DNA of 64,000 nt. Origin: an uncultured Porphyromonadaceae bacterium. GTDB lineage: Bacteria; Bacteroidota; Bacteroidia; Bacteroidales; Muribaculaceae. Under the pieces are notes generated by a model. It was not told the DNA's origin, did not search any database, and worked only from the letters and a program-made list of their open reading frames with translations. Below, piece after piece: positions 26,530 to 34,938 of the stretch. The translations under genes and the position numbers were made by a program. The DNA lies in the NCBI GenBank assembly GCA_947567425.1, contig CANOLV010000005.1:1-64000 (forward strand), written 5' to 3'. Position 1 is the first letter of the stretch. The number at the start of each line of letters is the position of its first letter.

Positions 26530-28062
26530 TTACTTGTTGAGCATGTAATATACGTCATTGTAGCGCAGCTCCTTCTTGAATCCCTGCATAGTGGTGTCCT
26601 TATTGATGTGTACCATCTCTATGCCGGCCATCTCTGCGTAGTCTTCCCAGTATTCGGGCGTGATGTCGTAGGAGAAGCAGCTGTGGTGTGTACCGCCAGC
26701 CATGATCCATGCACCGGCGCCGATCTCGAAGTTGGGCATCGGGATCCAAAGTGCGGTGGCAACGGGCAGTTTAGGCATCTCTTTCGGACGGATGCATTCT
26801 ACATCGTTGACGATGAGACGGAAGCGGTTGCCCATGTCGACAACGGTGGCTGTGATGCCGTTCTGAGGCTTGGAAGTGAACACGAGGCGTGCGGTCTGAG
26901 CCTTGCGTATGCCGATTCCGAGGAAGTGTACTTCCAGGCGCGGTTTCTTCTCGGCGATGAGCGGGCAGATCTCAAGCATGTGCGACTGCAGCAGCGAGCT
27001 TTCTGCGCCGTTGAAGTTGATTGTGTAGTCTTCAAGGAACGAGCATCCGCCTTCCATGCCCTGGTTCATCACCCAGAGGGTGCGGTAGAGAGCGGCCGAC
27101 TTCCAGTCGCCTTCTGCTCCGAAGCCGTAGCCTTCAGCCATAAGGCGCTGTGAGGCGAGTCCGGGAATCTGGTCAAATCCTACGAAGTTAGGATCGTTTA
27201 TGTCGTCGGTGCCGAGGTCGTCGAAGTTTGTGGTGAATCCCTTTGCGCCCTTGTCCTTCAGGCATGCGCGGATAGCCAGCTCGGCCTTTGCGGCATTCCA
27301 TACGGCCTTATGTTCGGCAGTGCCTCTTTCTGCGATTTTGGGATCGTAGTCGTAAGTGGCGAGATATGTGTCGTAGAGTTCTTTCACATCTTCGTCCTTT
27401 ACTTTCTTGAAGTATTCCATGAGTGCGCTTACCGGGCAGTAGTCCACGTGGTAGCCAAGCTGCATTTCAGCAGCCACCTTGTCGCCGTCGGTCACGGCTA
27501 CGTTGTTCATCTGGTCGCCGAAGCGGATGATGAGCATGTCCTGGCTGTCGGCCCAAGCGGCTGCCACTCTCGACCATACAGCGATCTTCTTCTGGGTAGC
27601 TTCATCTTTCCAATAGCCGACCACTACTTTCCTGCGGACGTTCAGACGTGCGCAGATATGACCGAATTCGCGGTCGCCGTGGGCGCTCTGGTTGAGGTTC
27701 ATGAAGTCCATGTCGATGCTGTCCCAAGGAATTTCTGCATTGTACTGGGTGTGGAAGTGGAGCAGGGGCTTCTTGAGCTGCTGGAGTCCGTGGATCCACA
27801 TTTTGGCAGGAGAGAATGTGTGCATCCAGGTGATTATACCTACGCACTTTTCATCGTTGTTGGCGGCCTTCATAACGGCTTCCACCTCTTTGGAAGAGTT
27901 GGCGGTGCCTTTATAAACGACCTTTATAGGGAGATTTCCGGAGTTGTTAAGTCCGTCGACCATTTCTTTCGAATGAGCGTCTACAGCTACTACTGCATCA
28001 CCACCGTAGAGCAACTGTGCGCCAGTCACCCACCATAATTCTAAATTTTCAAAAGCTTTCAT
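26530..28062 (-). CDS. araA: L-arabinose isomerase AraA
   Basis: Converts L-arabinose to L-ribulose with a Mn2+ cofactor. The 510-residue length is typical. It begins FENLELWWVTGAQLLYGGDA, with the WxxTGSQxLYG-type family start, and includes TWMHTFSPAKMWIHGL, LHFHTQYNAEIPWDSIDMDF, the metal-site region GFGAEGDWKSAALYR, MNQGMEGGCSFLEDYTI, and the C-terminal HHSCFSYDI, which supply the Glu and His ligands. It sits between araD (113 bp gap) and araB (12 bp gap). Confidence 0.97.
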   Translation of the reverse strand: MKAFENLELWWVTGAQLLYGGDAVVAVDAHSKEMVDGLNNSGNLPIKVVYKGTANSSKEVEAVMKAANNDEKCVGIITWMHTFSPAKMWIHGLQQLKKPLLHFHTQYNAEIPWDSIDMDFMNLNQSAHGDREFGHICARLNVRRKVVVGYWKDEATQKKIAVWSRVAAAWADSQDMLIIRFGDQMNNVAVTDGDKVAAEMQLGYHVDYCPVSALMEYFKKVKDEDVKELYDTYLATYDYDPKIAERGTAEHKAVWNAAKAELAIRACLKDKGAKGFTTNFDDLGTDDINDPNFVGFDQIPGLASQRLMAEGYGFGAEGDWKSAALYRTLWVMNQGMEGGCSFLEDYTINFNGAESSLLQSHMLEICPLIAEKKPRLEVHFLGIGIRKAQTARLVFTSKPQNGITATVVDMGNRFRLIVNDVECIRPKEMPKLPVATALWIPMPNFEIGAGAWIMAGGTHHSCFSYDITPEYWEDYAEMAGIEMVHINKDTTMQGFKKELRYNDVYYMLNK

Positions 28063-28125
28063 TGCATTAATTTTTAGTTAGGTTGTCTGTTGATTCCGGT
28101 TCTTTTTTTTGTCTGTAAATGAGGA

Positions 28126-28138
28126 ATTGTCTGACAAT
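28126..28138. repeat. 13-bp palindrome in the araD-araA gap
   Basis: ATTGTC-T-GACAAT is a perfect inverted repeat around one central base. It lies in the 113-bp gap between araD and araA, the longest gap inside the arabinose operon. It could be an internal operator or a small hairpin in the mRNA; its sequence differs from the repeats at the operon promoter. Confidence 0.35.
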
Positions 28139-28175
28139 CTGAGGTAAGTTAATATATTTAATTTAGTTGTTTTGA

Positions 28176-28868
28176 TTATTTTTTTGCCTGTCCGTAGTAG
28201 GCATTGGGTCCGTGCTTGCGGTTAAAGTGCTTCTCGATGAGGAGCGGGTTCATCGTGAGCGACGGATTGACGGAGTAGGCTATGAATGCCATTTTTGCCA
28301 CCTGTTCCATGACTACGGCATTGTGTACGGCGTCGTGCGGATCCTTGCCCCATGAAAACGGACCGTGGTTCTTGACCAGGACTCCGGGGGTATGTACGGG
28401 ATTCATGCCTTCAAAACGCTTTATGATGACGTTGCCGGTCTCCAGCTCATATTGTCCCTTGACCTCCTCTTCCGTCATGTCGGCGGTACAGGGGATGGCC
28501 TGATGGAAATAGTCGGCGTGTGTGGTGCCGATGTTGGGCAGGTCGATTCCGGCCTGTGCCCATGCTGTGGCGTAGGTGGAGTGGGTGTGGACCACGCCCC
28601 CGATTTCGGGGAATGCTTTATATAGAGCCAGATGGGTGGGCGTGTCCGACGACGGACGGAGGTCGCCCTCCACTACGTTGCCGTCGAGATCCACCACTAC
28701 CATGTCGGATACCTTCATTTTGTCGTAGTCGACGCCGCTGGGCTTGATCACCACCAGTCCGGATGCGCGGTCGATGCCCGACACATTGCCCCACGTGAAT
28801 ATTACGAGGCCATGCTTAACCAGATCGAGGTTGGCATGAAACACTTTCTCTTTTAATTCTTCGAGCAT
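28176..28868 (-). CDS. araD: L-ribulose-5-phosphate 4-epimerase AraD
   Basis: Class II aldolase-family enzyme that epimerises L-ribulose 5-phosphate to D-xylulose 5-phosphate with Zn2+. The 230-residue length is typical. Motifs are [55 protein letters not shown] with the HxH metal site, GTTHADYF, and [13 protein letters not shown] with the third His. It follows the regulator gene by 22 bp. Its product is the point where the arabinose and xylose routes merge. Confidence 0.96.
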   Translation of the reverse strand: MLEELKEKVFHANLDLVKHGLVIFTWGNVSGIDRASGLVVIKPSGVDYDKMKVSDMVVVDLDGNVVEGDLRPSSDTPTHLALYKAFPEIGGVVHTHSTYATAWAQAGIDLPNIGTTHADYFHQAIPCTADMTEEEVKGQYELETGNVIIKRFEGMNPVHTPGVLVKNHGPFSWGKDPHDAVHNAVVMEQVAKMAFIAYSVNPSLTMNPLLIEKHFNRKHGPNAYYGQAKK

Positions 28869-28890
28869 TTGTATTCAGTTAATAGTCTGT

Positions 28891-29568
28891 TTAGATTTTA
28901 AATTTCGGGTCGCGTTTGTAGATGCGGTCGTTGAATTTGTACAGAGCCGCCCCTCTGCGCGAACCTGTCTTGTCGATTTGATCGGTCTTTTCGATGCAGT
29001 CCATGTCGGATATGCGCTTGCGGAAGTTGCGTTTGTCCACAGTCTCACCGAGTATGGTCTCGTGCAGGCTCTGCAACTGCGTGAGTGTGAAGAGCTTGGG
29101 GAGCAGATTGAAGCCGATGGGCTCATGCGACACTTTCTGCCGCATGAGTTCACGGGCTTTAGCTATCATCTGAGGATGGTCAAAGCTCAGCGGTGGCATG
29201 TCGTTGATGCTTATCCACTGTGCATTGTGTTCCATAACTCTCAGCCGATCATATTCGTCAAAGTTGATCAGCGCGTAATATGCCACCGACACCACACGTT
29301 CGCCGGGGTCGCGGTCGACTTCGCCGAAAGCTCCCACCTGCTCCATATAGACGTTCTCCAGACCGGTCAGTTCGACAAGGACGCGTTTTGCCGCGTCGTC
29401 GACGCTCTCGCCATCCTTTACGAATCCACCCATGAGCGACCATTTTCCCTTCTCCGGCTCAAACTGGCGCTTGGCGAGCAGTATGCTCAGTTCGCCCTTG
29501 TTAAGTCCGAAGATTATGCAGTCGACACCGATGAAAAACCGGGGGTTGTTTTTATAGAACTCTGTCAT
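28891..29568 (-). CDS. araR: NUDIX-fold transcriptional regulator AraR
   Basis: A 225-residue protein with a NUDIX domain (about residues 10-145) and a C-terminal winged helix (about 155-220; LFTLTQLQSLHETI, RNFRKRISDM). The NUDIX box, residues 48-70, reads GGFVKDGESVDDAAKRVLVE: the REUxEE glutamates are incomplete, consistent with a sugar-binding regulator and not a hydrolase. Proteins of this type in Bacteroides bind L-arabinose and repress the ara genes; that is family knowledge. It lies inside the operon it should control, between the symporter (54 bp) and araD (22 bp). Paralogue of the protein at 1863-2582. Confidence 0.88.
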   Translation of the reverse strand: MTEFYKNNPRFFIGVDCIIFGLNKGELSILLAKRQFEPEKGKWSLMGGFVKDGESVDDAAKRVLVELTGLENVYMEQVGAFGEVDRDPGERVVSVAYYALINFDEYDRLRVMEHNAQWISINDMPPLSFDHPQMIAKARELMRQKVSHEPIGFNLLPKLFTLTQLQSLHETILGETVDKRNFRKRISDMDCIEKTDQIDKTGSRRGAALYKFNDRIYKRDPKFKI

Positions 29569-29576
29569 GACACATT

Positions 29577-29593
29577 ATTATATATTATATAAT
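29577..29593. repeat. AT-only palindrome before the araR start
   Basis: ATTATATATTATATAAT is a 17-bp odd-centred palindrome whose near edge is 8 bases from the araR ATG. It may be an autoregulatory operator, but the all-AT composition makes chance more likely than for the GC-containing repeats at 32564-32641. Confidence 0.3.
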
Positions 29594-29622
29594 CGGGAAT
29601 GCGCTGTCAAGGGTCGTGCCTG

Positions 29623-31302
29623 TTACCAGAAGTACCAGTAGAAGGCCGCGGTTATACCAAGAATAATTGCCGAATGGATGACATCCCACTTGTTCCAGCT
29701 GGCACGGGTAGCGGCACGCTGTTCGGGAGTGGAGGTGCCGAACACCAGACCCTGGATTTCAGATTCGGGCTTGGGCTTGGTGCAGTAGCTGACCACGATC
29801 ACCACCAAGAGGCAGAACACGAGCATCCATCCGCAGAAGAAGAGCCAGTTCACGTCAAAGAATATGTACTTGAACATGCTGTCGGCGGCTTCGGCTCCGG
29901 TGTAGAAGATCTTTGCGCCAAGACGGGTAAGACCGATTACAAGGCCGGAGATAAGACCCCACATACCGCCCAGCGGTGTGGCGCGTTTCCAGCAGATACC
30001 CATAAGGAATGCTGCCGCGATGCCCGGTGCGAGTACCGACTGCACATCCTGCAGGTAGAGATAAAGAACGTCGCCGACAGAACGCATTACCGGAATCCAC
30101 AGTATACCGAGGATCACGATAACCACTGTAGCGGCCTGGCCGATGCGGACGAGTTTCTTAGGATCGGTCTTCGGCTTGAAGCGCTGGTAGAAGTCGATGG
30201 TGAAGAGTGCTGCCGACGAGTTGAACAGTGATGCCAGTGACGACATGAGAGCGGCGAGAATACCGCATACGATGAGGCCTTTCACTCCGGCGGGGAGCAG
30301 TTTGGCTACGAGTGTCGGGAAGGCGGCATCGCTGTTGGCGGTGACTCCGTCAGGAAGCATGGGCAGGAATGAGCCGAGCTTCTGATGAAGCGCGAACGCG
30401 ATCATGCCGGGGATGAGGAACAGGAACACGGGGAGGAGCTTCAGGTATGCGCCGAAGATAGTACCGCGGCGGGCTTCCTTCTCGTTTTTACCGGAAAGTA
30501 CGCGCTGTACGATGAACTGGTCGGTACACCAGTACCAGAAACCGATCACGGCCGAGCCGATAAGGGCGCCGAGCCAGGGATACTGTGCGTCGTTGTTGTC
30601 GCGGATAAGGTTGGTCATTGTGTCGCCGTATTCGTTGACTTTGACAGCCGAGCAGATGCGCATCATTTCATCCCAACCGCCGAGTTCCTTAAGACCCAGC
30701 ACAAGGATGATGACAGAGCCGAGAAGCAGAATCGGGGTCTGGAGCACAGATGTGTAGAGTACGGACTTCATACCGCCCACGATGGTGTAGATGGCGGTGA
30801 GGATTACGAGGCCGATGGCCGCGATCCAGAAGAAGTCGATGCCCCAAAGCTCCTGAATGCCGAATACCTGCTGGAACACAAGTCCGCCGGCATATACCGT
30901 CACTGCCACTTTGGTGAGCACGTAGCTGATTAATGATATCACTGACAGAATCGTGCGCGAAGCCGGATTGTAGCGGCGTTCGAGGAATTCAGGCATGGTG
31001 ATGACCATTGATCGTGAATAGAATGGAACGAATACCCAACCGAGGATAAGGATCATCCATCCTTGGATTTCCCAGTGGGCCATGGCCATACCGCTCGATG
31101 CTCCTGAGCCGGCGAGGCCGATGAGGTGTTCAGAACCGATGTTCGAGGCAAAGATCGATGCACCGATGGCGATCCATGTTGCATCCTTACCTCCGAGGAA
31201 GTAGTCTTCCGCATTGTTTTGTTTTTGGCGCATAACCCATACGATGATGCCTATCAAGGCAACAAAAAACAAGGCTATGACGGCCCAATCCAAAAATGCC
31301 AT
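29623..31302 (-). CDS. araP: SSS-family Na+/sugar symporter, probably for L-arabinose
   Basis: A 559-residue sodium:solute symporter with about 14 membrane helices. The start WAVIALFFVALIGIIVWV is followed by EDYFLGGKDATWIAIGASIFASNIGSEHLIG, the SGLT-type sugar/Na+ site region, and LERRYNPASRTILSVISLIS; helix 7-8 includes ALIGSAVIGFWYWCTDQFIVQRVLSGK. Length and motifs fit SGLT-like transporters. It stands between galM (52 bp) and the regulator, so L-arabinose is the expected substrate. Confidence 0.9.
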   Translation of the reverse strand: MAFLDWAVIALFFVALIGIIVWVMRQKQNNAEDYFLGGKDATWIAIGASIFASNIGSEHLIGLAGSGASSGMAMAHWEIQGWMILILGWVFVPFYSRSMVITMPEFLERRYNPASRTILSVISLISYVLTKVAVTVYAGGLVFQQVFGIQELWGIDFFWIAAIGLVILTAIYTIVGGMKSVLYTSVLQTPILLLGSVIILVLGLKELGGWDEMMRICSAVKVNEYGDTMTNLIRDNNDAQYPWLGALIGSAVIGFWYWCTDQFIVQRVLSGKNEKEARRGTIFGAYLKLLPVFLFLIPGMIAFALHQKLGSFLPMLPDGVTANSDAAFPTLVAKLLPAGVKGLIVCGILAALMSSLASLFNSSAALFTIDFYQRFKPKTDPKKLVRIGQAATVVIVILGILWIPVMRSVGDVLYLYLQDVQSVLAPGIAAAFLMGICWKRATPLGGMWGLISGLVIGLTRLGAKIFYTGAEAADSMFKYIFFDVNWLFFCGWMLVFCLLVVIVVSYCTKPKPESEIQGLVFGTSTPEQRAATRASWNKWDVIHSAIILGITAAFYWYFW

Positions 31303-31354
31303 AATTTTTGTGTTTGATTTAAGATGTTAAGAATTACTATATCTGATTTCGTGA

Positions 31355-32512
31355 TTATTTTTCGACACCGAATCTGAACACGCAGTGGCTGTTGTAGGTC
31401 TGTCCGGGTTCGAGTACCACTGAAGGCCATTCGGCTTTGTTGGGGCTGTCGGGGTAGTGCTGAGTCTCAAGGCAGATGCCGGAACGCTGGTTGTACACCT
31501 GGCCCTTCTTGCCTGTCACTTTGCCGTCGAGGAAGTTGCCTGAGTATACCTGGATGCCAGGCTCGTCGGTGAGCACTTCGAGCGATATGCCTGTTTCGGG
31601 CGATACGAGCTTCGAAGCCACCTGAGTGTCGTCACCTGCGGTGTTGAGCACCCAGTTGTGGTCGTATCCGTTGCCGTACTTGAGCTGGATGAATTCAAAG
31701 TTGGTGATGTCCTGGCCTACGGCTTTGGGGGTGGTGAAGTCCATCGGAGTGCCTGCCACTGCGGCGATCTCGCCTGTGGTCATGTAGGTGCTGTCCACCG
31801 GGGTATAGCTGTCGGCGTATACGTAGAGGATGTTGTCGGTGATGGGCTTTGACGGGTCGCCGTTAAGGTTGAAGTAGGAGTGGTTTGTCATGTTGATGAC
31901 GGTCTTCTTGTCGGTGGTGGCGCTGTAGGCGATGTCGATGGCGTTGTCCGGAGTCAGGGTGTAGGTGACGGTGGCGGTCACGTTGCCGGGGAAGTTGTTG
32001 TCGCCGTCGGGCGAGTTGAGCGACAGGGTGAGTGTGCTGTCGGTCGATGCCTTTACGTCAAACACTTTGTACTGCCAGCCGGTAGGTCCGCCGTGGAGGC
32101 AGTGTCCGAAGTTGTTGCGCGGGAGCTGGATAGTATCGCCGTCGAGAACTATCTTGCCCTGATTGATGCGGTTGGCATAGCGGCCTATGGCTGCGCCGAA
32201 GTCGCTTGCATTGTTCTGGGGGAGATAGTCGGAGATGCTGTCGAAGCCGAGTACGACGTCGTGGAACTTGCCGTCGCGGTCAGGAGCCATTACCGACACG
32301 ATGCGGCCACCGAAATTGGTGATGCACACTTCCATGCCGTTGGCATTCTTAAGGGTGTAGAGAGCTGTGGCCTTTCCGTCGACCTCTGTTACGAAGTCGG
32401 CCGGGTTCAGACCTGAATCAGTTAACTGGGGTTCGGCATTCTTCTGATTGCCGCATGCACTTAGTGTAAGTGTCATGCCCGAAATGAGGGCGATTGACTT
32501 CCAGTAGTTCAT
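31355..32512 (-). CDS. galM: Aldose 1-epimerase (mutarotase), lipoprotein
   Basis: A 385-residue GalM-family enzyme that interconverts alpha and beta anomers of aldoses. It has a lipobox LSAC (Cys 20), so it acts at the envelope and not in the cytosol. Family motifs are NFGGRIVSVMAPDRDGKF, AAIGRYANRINQGKI, NNFGHCLHGGPTGWQYK (with the catalytic His region), NMTNHSYFNLNG (second His), GYDHNWVLN, and SGICLETQHYPDSPN with the catalytic Glu. It leads the arabinose operon directly behind the operator/promoter region, so it probably prepares arabinose anomers for uptake. Confidence 0.93.
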   Translation of the reverse strand: MNYWKSIALISGMTLTLSACGNQKNAEPQLTDSGLNPADFVTEVDGKATALYTLKNANGMEVCITNFGGRIVSVMAPDRDGKFHDVVLGFDSISDYLPQNNASDFGAAIGRYANRINQGKIVLDGDTIQLPRNNFGHCLHGGPTGWQYKVFDVKASTDSTLTLSLNSPDGDNNFPGNVTATVTYTLTPDNAIDIAYSATTDKKTVINMTNHSYFNLNGDPSKPITDNILYVYADSYTPVDSTYMTTGEIAAVAGTPMDFTTPKAVGQDITNFEFIQLKYGNGYDHNWVLNTAGDDTQVASKLVSPETGISLEVLTDEPGIQVYSGNFLDGKVTGKKGQVYNQRSGICLETQHYPDSPNKAEWPSVVLEPGQTYNSHCVFRFGVEK

Positions 32513-32563
32513 GATGATTTTGGTTAGTTGGTTTTAGTTATGGGTAATTAAGTTGTTTCTTTG

Positions 32564-32580
32564 AGTGTAAAAGTAACACT
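32564..32580. promoter_or_regulatory. Candidate AraR operator 1, over the -7 box
   Basis: AGTGT (32564-32568) and ACACT (32576-32580) are inverted arms around seven bases. The predicted -7 element of the arabinose operon lies within this repeat, the arrangement expected for a repressor site. The arms match the outer bases of the perfect palindrome at 32626-32641. Confidence 0.5.
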
Positions 32581-32598
32581 TAATTTTCAATTCACAAT
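32568..32598 (-). promoter_or_regulatory. Promoter of the arabinose operon
   Basis: Minus-strand TACTTTTA (32568-32575) differs from TAnnTTTG at one base, and ATTG (32595-32598) stands 19 bases upstream as a near-consensus -33. The transcript would start about 50 bases before the galM ATG. Confidence 0.5.
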
Positions 32599-32608
32599 CA
32601 ACAAATTA

Positions 32609-32624
32609 TATGTTTTACAACATA
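32609..32624. promoter_or_regulatory. Candidate operator 2 (TATGTT-N4-AACATA)
   Basis: A 16-bp inverted repeat with six-base arms and a four-base centre, upstream of the arabinose-operon -33 element. Its arms and spacing are the same as those of the repeat at 1784-1798 before the xylose operon. Confidence 0.5.
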
Positions 32625-32625
32625 A

Positions 32626-32641
32626 AGTGTAAATTTACACT
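32626..32641. promoter_or_regulatory. Candidate operator 3 (perfect 16-bp palindrome)
   Basis: AGTGTAAATTTACACT reads the same on both strands. It lies one base beyond operator 2, centre to centre 17 bp, and shares AGTGT/ACACT arms with operator 1. The rest of this 480-bp intergenic stretch (to 32993) holds a small hairpin and the terminator of the GH43-GH16 gene, and no gene. Confidence 0.55.
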
Positions 32642-32806
32642 CATTTTTCGGGCCGTTTAGGCTTTTTTCAGATATTAAATAGTGGATAATTACGGCTTTA
32701 ACGTACTTGTAGTACGGTTTGGAGGATGCATGGTTAAATAATGTTAAAAATGGGGGGGGTAATTTTTTGAATTAAATTTGTAGCATGTTTTAAAGTATTC
32801 GGTCAA

Positions 32807-32823
32807 GCCTTTTTAGAAAAGGC
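32807..32823. other. Small hairpin in the intergenic region
   Basis: GCCTTTT (32807-32813) and AAAAGGC (32817-32823) pair perfectly around a TAG loop. It is not followed by a clean T-run and no gene ends into it; it may be an accessory terminator between the two minus-strand operons. Confidence 0.3.
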
Positions 32824-32935
32824 GGTTTTGAAGTTAGATTTTATCAAACAATTTTTAGGAACATAAGAATAACAGTATGGCGGATGCCCTGCCGTTGGCG
32901 GTCGGGATTCGTCGCCGAACAAATTTAAAGCATAA

Positions 32936-32966
32936 AGAGGTCCCGACCGTGACGGCCGGGACCTCT
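32936..32966 (-). terminator. Terminator after the GH43-GH16 gene
   Basis: AGAGGTCCCG (32936-32945) and CGGGACCTCT (32957-32966) form a perfect 10-bp stem with a further CCG/CGG inside. On the minus strand it is followed by TTATGCTTT, a weak T-rich tail. It begins 28 bases after the stop codon. Confidence 0.75.
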
Positions 32967-32993
32967 GTTATTGTAATCTTGCAGGGATGCGAT

Positions 32994-34913
32994 TTATTGC
33001 TTCGACGCAACTTTTACCGGCTCGTAGAGGCGTACATAGTCGACTTCATACTTCATCGGGAAGCAGCTCCAGTCGGGGTCGCCGCCGTTGTCGCCGCCTA
33101 TGGCCAGGTTAAGCAGGATGTACTGAGGCATGGTGAACGGATTTGTACCATTGCCGATTTTGCCGTTGACGGTCTGGCTCAGAGGTATCTCGTTGATGAG
33201 TTCGTCGTCGAGATAGATCTTCATTGCGGTCTCGTCCCAGTCCATTCGCCATTCGTGGAACTTCTCCGCCCAGAACGGGTCGCGGTCGAGGAAGTGCTTG
33301 TAGGGAACTTTCTGGCTGTTCCATTTGGCATTGTACGGCTTGTCGGTTCCCCATGCGGCATTGGCGAGGATGTGGGGCTCGCCGTTGACGCGGTAGTACT
33401 CCATCACGTCGATCTCGCCGTTGGAGGGCCATTCCATCTTTTCGCCGAGAAGCCAGATGGCAGGCCATGCTCCGCCTCCGACTGGTATGCGTGCGCGCAC
33501 GCACAGACGTCCGTAGTGCATGTCTTTTTTACCGCGTGTGTTGATGCTCGCCGAAGTGCACTCTACTTTTTCACGGCTTTCTCTCCATTCTTTCGAGCCG
33601 GCCTTGTACATGGGGTTGGGTCTGTCGCACTGACGCGCTTCGATCACGAGAAGTCCGTCCTTTACGTAGGCGTTGTCAGGCTGATACCATTGAAGCTCGT
33701 GGTTGCGGGCGTAGCCGTTCTCGTAGCTCCAGATGTTGGGGTCGGGCTTGCCGTCCTTGTCGAATTCGTCGCTCCAGACGAGCTTGTATTCAGTGGCTTC
33801 AGGAGCGTTGTCGGGGGTCTGCTCGCGTCCCATGATAAAGGGGGTGCCGTCCTCGCGGAATTCAATCGGCAGCCAGATGTGGCGCGAATTGCCGAGGTCT
33901 TTCGGATTCCAGATGTCGGCCATGAATGTGAATCCTCCGTCGTAGGGGAGCACGTAGGTGCTCTGTCCGAAGAAGGTGATGTCGGCATTGGGGCCAACGC
34001 ATGGATTGGGAAGCTGTTCCCATTCGCCCATTATGTCGTTGGCTTTCATAAGGCGGGCTTTGTTGGGGGCCCATCCTGTGCATCCGGAAGTGATCATCCA
34101 GTAGGTGCCGTCCTTTTTGAATATGGCGGGAGCCTCGTTGTGTCCGGCGGGGAATATGCGGATGTAGCGTCCGGTGTGGTTGAGGAATGTCGAGTCGAGC
34201 TCGGCGATATTCAGGGTGAGGTTGTCCTCGGAGGAGTAGATGTGGTAGGCTGTGCCGTCGTCGTCGACAAACAGGGTCATGTCGCGCGACATCTGGCCGC
34301 CTTCAAGGTCGCGCTTGGCAAACATGCCTTTGCGGATGGCGTCGTACCATTCGGGAGTCCACCAGTCGTGCTTGAAGTTATCCCATGACATGGCCTTCTC
34401 CTCTTCGGTCATGTTCATCGGATAGATGCCAGGGTTGACGCGGCCCGACTTTACGAGTTTGAACGGACCGGTCGGGGTGTCGGCCACGGCCACGCCTGCC
34501 TGAGCGGCTCCGTAGCCTTGTCCTTTCAGCTCATTGTGGAACCACATGACGAATTTTCCGGTGGTCGGATTGTAGATCACTTTTGGACGCTCGATGATGC
34601 ATCCCTCTTCGATCGGGCTTCCGGGTTCGTCGACCACTGAGAGCACGATTCCCCGGTTGGTCCAGTTGCGCAGGTCGGTCGATGTGTAGCATGCCACGCC
34701 ACGCTGGCCTTTGCCCGGGCGACCCTCTCCTCGGTGTTCGCCATACCAGTAATAAGTGCCCTGATGTTCCATTATTCCGCCTCCGTGTGCGTTGATGTGG
34801 TGTCCCTCGGTATCGGGGAACACCTCTCCGTTAACAACAGGGGGTGTCGGCGTGCCTCCCATGCACCATGGAGCCAAGAGAGCGCACAAAATTGAAATAA
34901 ACGTTTTACGCAT
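32994..34913 (-). CDS. GH43-GH16 fusion glycoside hydrolase
   Basis: A 639-residue secreted enzyme: signal peptide (1-20), a GH43 five-bladed propeller (about 25-365) and a GH16 beta-jelly-roll (about 378-632). GH43 starts DTEGHHINAHGGGI then TYYWYGEHRGEG; this INAHGGG form occurs in subfamilies active on beta-1,3-galactan, in which the usual catalytic base Asp is often missing. The GH16 active site is intact: GEIDVMEY with E500, D502 and E505. Together the modules suggest exo- and endo-attack on a beta-1,3-linked galactan or glucan; arabinogalactan would fit the neighbouring arabinose operon. It follows the HTCS gene by 25 bp with no promoter between. Confidence 0.88.
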   Translation of the reverse strand: MRKTFISILCALLAPWCMGGTPTPPVVNGEVFPDTEGHHINAHGGGIMEHQGTYYWYGEHRGEGRPGKGQRGVACYTSTDLRNWTNRGIVLSVVDEPGSPIEEGCIIERPKVIYNPTTGKFVMWFHNELKGQGYGAAQAGVAVADTPTGPFKLVKSGRVNPGIYPMNMTEEEKAMSWDNFKHDWWTPEWYDAIRKGMFAKRDLEGGQMSRDMTLFVDDDGTAYHIYSSEDNLTLNIAELDSTFLNHTGRYIRIFPAGHNEAPAIFKKDGTYWMITSGCTGWAPNKARLMKANDIMGEWEQLPNPCVGPNADITFFGQSTYVLPYDGGFTFMADIWNPKDLGNSRHIWLPIEFREDGTPFIMGREQTPDNAPEATEYKLVWSDEFDKDGKPDPNIWSYENGYARNHELQWYQPDNAYVKDGLLVIEARQCDRPNPMYKAGSKEWRESREKVECTSASINTRGKKDMHYGRLCVRARIPVGGGAWPAIWLLGEKMEWPSNGEIDVMEYYRVNGEPHILANAAWGTDKPYNAKWNSQKVPYKHFLDRDPFWAEKFHEWRMDWDETAMKIYLDDELINEIPLSQTVNGKIGNGTNPFTMPQYILLNLAIGGDNGGDPDWSCFPMKYEVDYVRLYEPVKVASKQ

Positions 34914-34938
34914 GATTGGTTAAGTTTATGGATAAATA

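Noticed and set aside
29577-29593. AT-only palindrome as a firm AraR operator
   Set aside because: Its composition makes a chance palindrome likely and it does not resemble the repeats at the operon promoter; kept only as a low-confidence repeat.
32877-34388. Plus-strand open frame of 503 codons
   Set aside because: It lies antisense to the GH43-GH16 gene, whose protein has full domain motifs. The translation is a Val/Gly/Ala-rich shadow without any recognisable motif.
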